Shown: in pieces, positions 14,772 to 18,330 of the stretch
Position numbering within the stretch: position 1 is the first letter of the stretch
How the letters are laid out: each line of letters starts with the position of its first letter
Assembly: GCA_937934355.1 (NCBI GenBank)
Contig: CALGZY010000101.1
Coordinates: 1 to 18,330 of the forward strand
DNA from: an uncultured Collinsella sp.
GTDB taxonomy: Bacteria; Actinomycetota; Coriobacteriia; Coriobacteriales; Coriobacteriaceae
DNA: 18,330 bases
Reading direction: 5' to 3'
Program-made: the position numbers and the translations under genes
Notes under the pieces: generated by a model
Seen by the model: the letters and a program-made list of their open reading frames with translations, nothing else
Databases searched by the model: none
What the model was told of the DNA's origin: nothing

Positions 14772-14801
14772 TTGTATACAATTTTGTAGACAAAAATACA
14801 A
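14772..14801 (-). promoter_or_regulatory. Promoter and likely autoregulatory operators of the RHH gene
   Basis: On the minus strand, TTGTAT (14801-14796) and TATACA (14778-14773) are spaced exactly 17 nt apart. The palindrome TTGTATACAA (14772-14781) covers the -10. A second TTGTA...TACAA pair (14784-14801) covers the -35 and spacer. RHH proteins commonly repress themselves through such paired sites. Confidence 0.65.
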
Positions 14802-15121
14802 GCAGTTCATCGGGCTAATTAGCTTGTTTTGACCTGCCTGTTCGATAGGAAATGAGCATTGACGGCTTCGATACTCCTTTGCTTTTCAGCTTGGAATTTG
14901 GATGCTCATTGAACTTCCGGAGGGGAGCCCTTTATTAAGCTATTGAGATTCTGGGCAGGAGCTCTCACTGGTCTTCGGTAATGGGGCCAGCTTAATTCGC
15001 GACACAGTGTGTCGCGAATGGGAGTAGTCGTTAGGTGTCCTTCAATGGCTACTCATATAAGAACGTTCAAGTGTCGGATTTTGTCATTTAGTGTCGCTCT
15101 CAGCGACTATTCTGGAGGGTC
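14802..15121. other. Gene-free AT-richer stretch with several palindromes
   Basis: I find no supportable gene here. It holds an inverted repeat AATGAGCAT (14851-14859) / ATGCTCATT (14902-14910), a perfect 25-bp palindrome at 14995-15019 (12-bp arms around one G, core TTCGCGACACA), and a small stem GTCGCT-CTC-AGCGAC (15093-15107). Base composition is visibly more AT-rich than the flanking genes. Confidence 0.6.
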
Positions 15122-15350
15122 GTGGTCAAAAAAGGGCAAATATGAGTACTGTTGCCATTATGGTTGCATTTATTTGCTATAAATTGTAGCTCCTGATGAG
15201 ATTTGTTCCCATTAAGAGCTACTTTTATTGAACATATGAGGAGAAATAACGTCGTCTGCGGACGAGTGGAACGTTGAATAGTTCCTGAAGTGATCAAAAT
15301 CGCTGCTACTAAACAGGTAGCAGTACTCATATTTGCCCTTTTTTGACCAC
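15122..15350. mobile_element. 229-bp element bounded by perfect 30-bp inverted repeats
   Basis: The arm at 15122-15151 (GTGGTCAAAAAAGGGC...GTACTG) recurs as its exact complement at 15321-15350. GAGGG just outside the left arm also has its match outside the right arm. The right arm adjoins a stem CTGCTAC (15303-15309) / GTAGCAG (15317-15323). The interior codes for nothing I can support, and no target duplication is clear. It may be a MITE or two inverted copies of a repetitive extragenic palindrome. Confidence 0.55.
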
Positions 15351-15441
15351 AGCCCTCTCGGAAACCTTTCCAGAGGCGTCAAACAGCCATAATCCAAAGG
15401 TCTCCTCAAACAATTAGCCGGCCAAGAGCGTCCATGACTAC

Positions 15442-15512
15442 CAAAAAGCTGTACGCCAGCATCCAAAGATGTCGAAAAATGTCGACTTTGGATGCTGGTG
15501 TACATGTTTGGG
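15442..15512 (-). terminator. 71-bp hairpin repeat B, probable terminator of the glutaredoxin gene
   Basis: Arms 15451-15468 and 15486-15503 pair with one mismatch around the same 17-nt loop as repeat A. It lies about 25-30 nt after the glutaredoxin stop, and on the minus strand is followed by AGCTTTTTGG. It matches repeat A in 68 of 71 positions. Confidence 0.75.
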
Positions 15513-15535
15513 GCGAGTTGGCCGCAATGGACGTG

Positions 15536-15781
15536 CTAGAGCAGGTTCCCCTTCGCCCACGCGATGATGTCGCTCGACTCGTAAAGCGGCTTGCCGTCGA
15601 TGAACAGGCAGGGAACCTGGCGTTTTCCGCCGACGGCGATGAGTGTCTGTTCGGCATCGGAATCGGTCGAGATATTGCGCTCGGGAATGGTCACGCCGTT
15701 ATCGGCCAAAAAGTGCTTGACCTTTAAGCAATACGGGCAGCCGGTCATAACGTACAGCGCGAGCTCGTGATTAGTAGCCAT
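15536..15781 (-). CDS. Small glutaredoxin-family thiol oxidoreductase
   Basis: An 81-residue thioredoxin-fold protein. The active site TGCPYC has C15 and C18, followed by LKVKHFL. It has the cis-Pro loop RQVPCLFIDG and the C-terminal YESSDIIAWAKGN, all typical of glutaredoxins or NrdH-like redoxins. It reduces protein disulfides or mixed disulfides in the cytoplasm. The start is ATG 15781 because TTGGAG lies just ahead; the frame extends 13 codons farther without support. It follows the XRE/TipAS regulator on the same strand by 51 nt, so it may share its transcript, and ends at repeat B. An extra Cys lies next to the cis-Pro (VPC). Confidence 0.88.
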   Translation of the reverse strand: MATNHELALYVMTGCPYCLKVKHFLADNGVTIPERNISTDSDAEQTLIAVGGKRQVPCLFIDGKPLYESSDIIAWAKGNLL

Positions 15782-15832
15782 AGGTCTCCAATCGGTTGAG
15801 GTTTTGATTGAAATACCCAAAGCCGCCGCGGT

Positions 15833-16660
15833 CTATGCGCGCGTCAACGAAGACTCGATGGCCTGGACCAGAAACGCCGTGGCTCCGGTGGCGCAGGGCT
15901 TGTCGTAGTAGTCAACAAAGCGCTGGTCGGCAAGATAACCGTGGGCGAGGCCCAGGTACGCCTCGTCTTGGGGCTCGCATCCCCAGTTGAGAGCAATCCA
16001 GCGACGATGCATCGCGACAAGCTTACGAGCCTCGTTGCTCTCTGGGTCGCCAATGCCCATGGCAATTGAGAGCTGGCCCAGAATAGCGCGTTCAAGTTCC
16101 TTCATGTCGTTCCATGTCTCGGGGTCCATGTCCAGCAACGCTTCGTTTGCTGCATCGATAGCCTCATCGCCGTAGCGCGCCCGCGCCTCGGCACCGTAGC
16201 GCGCCTCGTTTTCCTGCACGGTGCGCCAGCGCTCCAGTTGCGGCAGGACGGCGCCCATGAGCGAGACGGCTTCGTCGAGCGACATGCCGGTGTTTTGTGC
16301 CAGGCGCGGGGCACAATCCTCAATCATTGCCTCCATGGTGGTGTCATAGGTGTACTTGCCGTGGTCGTAGCACCACTTGCAGTAATGATCGGTCGCGGTG
16401 CCCGTGGCATCGGTGCCGCAGTCGTCGGGCGTGAGTATCATGCCGCAGCTCTGGCAATAGTGCTCAGGCATTTCGAGCAGGTGGGACAGCGGTTCTCCGG
16501 TTACGGCGGCGATGAGCTTCATCATGTCGATGCCCGGTGTGACCTCGCCGCGCTCCCACCGGCTGATGGCCTGGCGTGTGACGAAGAGCTTAGCGGCAAG
16601 CTGCTCTTGGGTAAGGTGATGGGCGCGACGGACAGCAATGAGCTTTTCTGCAAAGGCCAT
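15833..16660 (-). CDS. Composite regulator: XRE helix-turn-helix, zinc ribbon, TipAS ligand-binding domain
   Basis: A 275-residue protein with three recognisable parts. Residues about 1-60 are an XRE/Cro helix-turn-helix (LTQEQLAAKLFVTRQAISRW). Residues about 68-100 are a zinc ribbon with C69-x2-C72 and C94-x2-C97, followed by KYTYDTTMEAMIEDC, as in small 'putative zinc ribbon' proteins. Residues about 150-272 match the TipAS drug-recognition domain: EARYGAEARARYG, WNDMKELERAI, HRRWIALNW, YLADQRFVDYYD, and a C-terminal AFLVQAIE. TipAS normally follows a MerR-type domain in TipAL-like activators of multidrug response and binds thiopeptides and other hydrophobic compounds. Here the DNA-binding half is of another family. 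AAAGGAG precedes ATG 16660. A glutaredoxin lies downstream. I infer a ligand-responsive, perhaps zinc-stabilised, regulator. Confidence 0.88.
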   Translation of the reverse strand: MAFAEKLIAVRRAHHLTQEQLAAKLFVTRQAISRWERGEVTPGIDMMKLIAAVTGEPLSHLLEMPEHYCQSCGMILTPDDCGTDATGTATDHYCKWCYDHGKYTYDTTMEAMIEDCAPRLAQNTGMSLDEAVSLMGAVLPQLERWRTVQENEARYGAEARARYGDEAIDAANEALLDMDPETWNDMKELERAILGQLSIAMGIGDPESNEARKLVAMHRRWIALNWGCEPQDEAYLGLAHGYLADQRFVDYYDKPCATGATAFLVQAIESSLTRA

Positions 16661-16690
16661 AGCGGCTCCTTTCTGCTGGTTGATGGCTTA

Positions 16691-16734
16691 AGCATACGCG
16701 GCGGCAGGCGCCCTTCCAAGCAACCGTTGGTTGC
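16691..16734 (-). promoter_or_regulatory. Promoter and operator of the XRE/TipAS regulator gene
   Basis: On the minus strand, TTGGAA (16719-16714) and TATGCT (16696-16691) have a 17-nt spacer. The perfect palindrome GCAACC-GTT-GGTTGC (16720-16734) abuts the -35 on its upstream side. It lies between the divergent regulator and trmO genes, so it could serve autoregulation. Confidence 0.55.
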
Positions 16735-16788
16735 ACGACGGGGGACCGCGGCGAAGAATTGCGCGCAACGCCCCACGCCTCCATGCCG

Positions 16789-16804
16789 TACAATGACCGG
16801 CATG
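16789..16804 (+). promoter_or_regulatory. -10 element for a probably leaderless trmO transcript
   Basis: TACAAT (16789-16794) ends 7 nt before ATG 16802, and no ribosome-binding site precedes that ATG. This spacing would start the mRNA at or next to the start codon, as in many actinobacterial leaderless mRNAs. No convincing -35 is present. Confidence 0.45.
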
Positions 16805-17539
16805 GAACCTATCGCACGCATACATACCGACCTGCCGCAGAAGTTCGGCATTCCGCGCAACAGCTTTTTGGCGCCCCATCTGCAGGGACGAATCTTTTTT
16901 GAGCCGGAATTTGCCTCCAATGCAGCGGTTGAGGGCCTGGACTCCTTCTCTCACCTGTGGCTGCTGTGGCGCTTCGAAAACGGAACGCCCGGCGGCACGG
17001 CTAAGGATATTGCCGTCGACGCTAAAACGCAGGACAGGTCCGGCACCAACGCAAAATGGTCGAAAACCGTGCGCCCGCCGCGTCTGGGCGGAGCCGAACG
17101 TGTGGGAGTGTTTGCCACGCGCAGTCCGTTTCGCCCTAATCCCATCGGGCTCACCTGCGTCAAGCTTGATCGTGTCGAGCTCACCGACGATGGCTCCATC
17201 ATCCATGTGTTGGGGGCCGACCTGCGCGACGGTACGCCCATCTACGACATCAAGCCCTACATTCCGTTTGCGGACTGCCACCCGGATGCGACCGGAGGCT
17301 GGATCGAGGATGCTCCGTGGCAAGAGCTCGATGTTGAGTTTCCGCGAGCACTGCAGGATATGGTCCCGCCCGCAAAGCTCCCCGGCTTGGTCGAGGTCCT
17401 TCGCCAAGATCCACGCCGCGCAGGCAGCAAGCACGAGCCAAACCGCGTTTATCACTTGGCTTACGCCGGGCTCGACATATCGTTTGCGGTCGATGAAACC
17501 CAGCTAACCGTAGTTGCCGTCAACGACGCGCAAGACTAA
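16802..17539 (+). CDS. trmO: tRNA (N6-threonylcarbamoyladenosine-37) N6-methyltransferase
   Basis: A 245-residue TsaA/YaeB/VirR-family protein (E. coli TrmO is 235). The N-terminus IARIHTDLPQKFGIPRNSF, the LDSFSHLWLLWRF block (about 46-58), the hallmark FATRSPFRPNPIGLT (about 104-118), and GADLRDGTPIYDIKPYIPFAD are all characteristic. The protein uses S-adenosylmethionine to methylate t6A37 of some threonine tRNAs. The open frame runs far upstream, but homology begins at MEPIARI, so ATG 16802 is taken; ATG 16793 (three codons earlier) is possible. It is divergent from the XRE/TipAS gene. No clear terminator follows. Confidence 0.93.
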   Translation: MEPIARIHTDLPQKFGIPRNSFLAPHLQGRIFFEPEFASNAAVEGLDSFSHLWLLWRFENGTPGGTAKDIAVDAKTQDRSGTNAKWSKTVRPPRLGGAERVGVFATRSPFRPNPIGLTCVKLDRVELTDDGSIIHVLGADLRDGTPIYDIKPYIPFADCHPDATGGWIEDAPWQELDVEFPRALQDMVPPAKLPGLVEVLRQDPRRAGSKHEPNRVYHLAYAGLDISFAVDETQLTVVAVNDAQD

Positions 17540-17651
17540 CCAGCCATTCGTCCGTACCCGTCAAATTAAGCGCCAAACCCCGCGCCAAAACCGCCCACGC
17601 TGGTGGACAATAACGCCTACCAAAACAATCAACTTTGCACGGGAGTCCAGC

Positions 17652-18330
17652 ATGAAATACGACTTCACTTCAATCATCGACCGCCACGGCATGGACTCCA
17701 TCGCCGTTGACTCTTGGGGTGAGATCCCCGGTATGGCTCCGAATGCACCCGACGAGGGCTTCGACCGCATTCCCATGTGGGTGGCCGACATGAATTTTGC
17801 CACGGTGCCCACGGTCCAGGAACACATCATTCAGCGTGCCCAGCACCCCATGTTTGGCTACTTTAACCCGCGCGCTGAGTACTTCGATCGCATCATCGAA
17901 TGGCAGAACCGCCGCAATGGCGTCGAAGGTTTGAGCCCTGAACATATCGGCTACGAAAACGGCGTGCTGGGCGGCGTCGTGTCGACGCTGCGCGCGTATG
18001 TCCAGCCGGGCGATGCGGTGCTGGTCCACAGCCCTACCTACATCGGCTTTACCAAGTCCATTGAGGCCGCGGGCTATCACATTGTCCACAGCCCGCTTAA
18101 GCTCGACGACCAGGGCGTGTGGCGTATGGACTTTGAGGACATGGAGTGCAAACTCACCAAAAACCACATTCATGCCGCGGTGTTCTGCTCACCGCACAAT
18201 CCCTGCGGCCGCGTATGGGAGCGTGACGAGATCGAGCGCGCCATGGACATCTATCGCCAGCACGATTGCGTGGTAATCTCGGACGAGATTTGGTCCGATA
18301 TCATCCTGCCGGGACACAAGCATATCCCGA
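17652..18330 (+). CDS. patB: MalY/PatB-type PLP-dependent C-S lyase (3' end outside window)
   Basis: Reads to the right edge without a stop; 226 residues are visible of the usual 390-400. The fold-type I aminotransferase start (DSIAVDSWG) and IPMWVADMNF (about 37-46; most relatives have VADMDF) are seen. ENGVLGGVVSTL, SPTYIGF, the PLP-site loop SPHNPCGRVW (about 179-188) and ISDEIWSDII (about 209-218, with the pyridine-N-binding Asp) follow. The catalytic Lys lies beyond the window. These enzymes cleave cystathionine or cysteine conjugates to thiol, pyruvate and ammonia; MalY also represses maltose genes in E. coli. GGGAG lies 7 nt ahead of ATG 17652. The 112-nt gap after trmO shows no clear terminator or promoter, so co-transcription is possible. 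Confidence 0.88.
   Translation, partial: MKYDFTSIIDRHGMDSIAVDSWGEIPGMAPNAPDEGFDRIPMWVADMNFATVPTVQEHIIQRAQHPMFGYFNPRAEYFDRIIEWQNRRNGVEGLSPEHIGYENGVLGGVVSTLRAYVQPGDAVLVHSPTYIGFTKSIEAAGYHIVHSPLKLDDQGVWRMDFEDMECKLTKNHIHAAVFCSPHNPCGRVWERDEIERAMDIYRQHDCVVISDEIWSDIILPGHKHIP

Noticed and set aside
15045..15182. 45-codon plus-strand ORF starting MATHIRTFKC that reads WSKKGKYEYC through the left 30-bp arm
   Set aside because: No ribosome-binding site, and the same peptide string appears in an opposite-strand ORF only because the DNA arm is repeated. It is a translation of the repeat, not a gene.
15100..15505. Minus-strand ORFs of 76 and 97 codons across the repeat island
   Set aside because: They are built mostly from the 30-bp arms and hairpin repeat B, have no good ribosome-binding site and no recognisable domain.
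16238..16801. Long upstream extension of the trmO frame
   Set aside because: It runs antisense through the XRE/TipAS gene and has no TrmO homology. High-GC third positions keep the frame open by chance.

Overview
The window is high-GC, gene-dense bacterial DNA. Its gene content and short repeats look like a gut coriobacterium (Actinomycetota), most likely Collinsella or a close relative. This rests on actinobacterial-style gene starts, paired Mg-type P-ATPases, and short hairpin repeats built on GGCAAAGGGACAGTCCC between genes. The genus is inferred from memory of such genomes, not from a search.

Layout. 1-104: tail of an unidentified gene. 105-469: a hairpin repeat, a possible terminator and a decayed carbamoyltransferase-like C-terminus. 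470-3302: a probable sulfane-sulfur module, made of a Cys-rich Crp/Fnr regulator, a single-domain rhodanese and a CoA-disulfide reductase/rhodanese fusion. A GTGAC-TTG-GTCAC palindrome lies between the regulator and the two enzymes. 3416-6670: a single-chain MacB/FtsX-like ABC exporter with a very large extracytoplasmic domain. 6789-12946: a magnesium-type transport cluster. It holds a short P-type ATPase lacking the cytosolic N-terminus, a receiver-less OmpR-type DNA-binding protein, an intrinsic terminator, a structured leader, a full-length MgtA-like ATPase, and a 51-residue single-pass membrane protein ending at a strong terminator. 13004-13207: an inverted-repeat element carrying 22-bp tandem repeats. 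13347-14300: a tRNA-dihydrouridine synthase.

14302-15510 is a gene-poor, visibly more AT-rich island. It has two near-identical 71-bp hairpin repeats, an orphan ribbon-helix-helix gene with its own promoter/operator, a perfect 25-bp palindrome and a 229-bp element bounded by 30-bp perfect inverted repeats. 15536-16660 (minus strand): a small glutaredoxin preceded by an unusual XRE-HTH / zinc-ribbon / TipAS fusion regulator. 16802-17539: TrmO, probably translated from a leaderless mRNA. 17652-end: the first part of a MalY/PatB-type C-S lyase.

The most distinctive points are: the composite regulator at 15833-16660 with a well-formed promoter/operator; the Mg-ATPase pair with its interposed regulator, leader and micro-protein; the Crp/Fnr-rhodanese-CoADR sulfur module with a palindrome at about -41; and the repeat-rich island, in which one hairpin repeat appears to serve as a portable terminator for two different genes.
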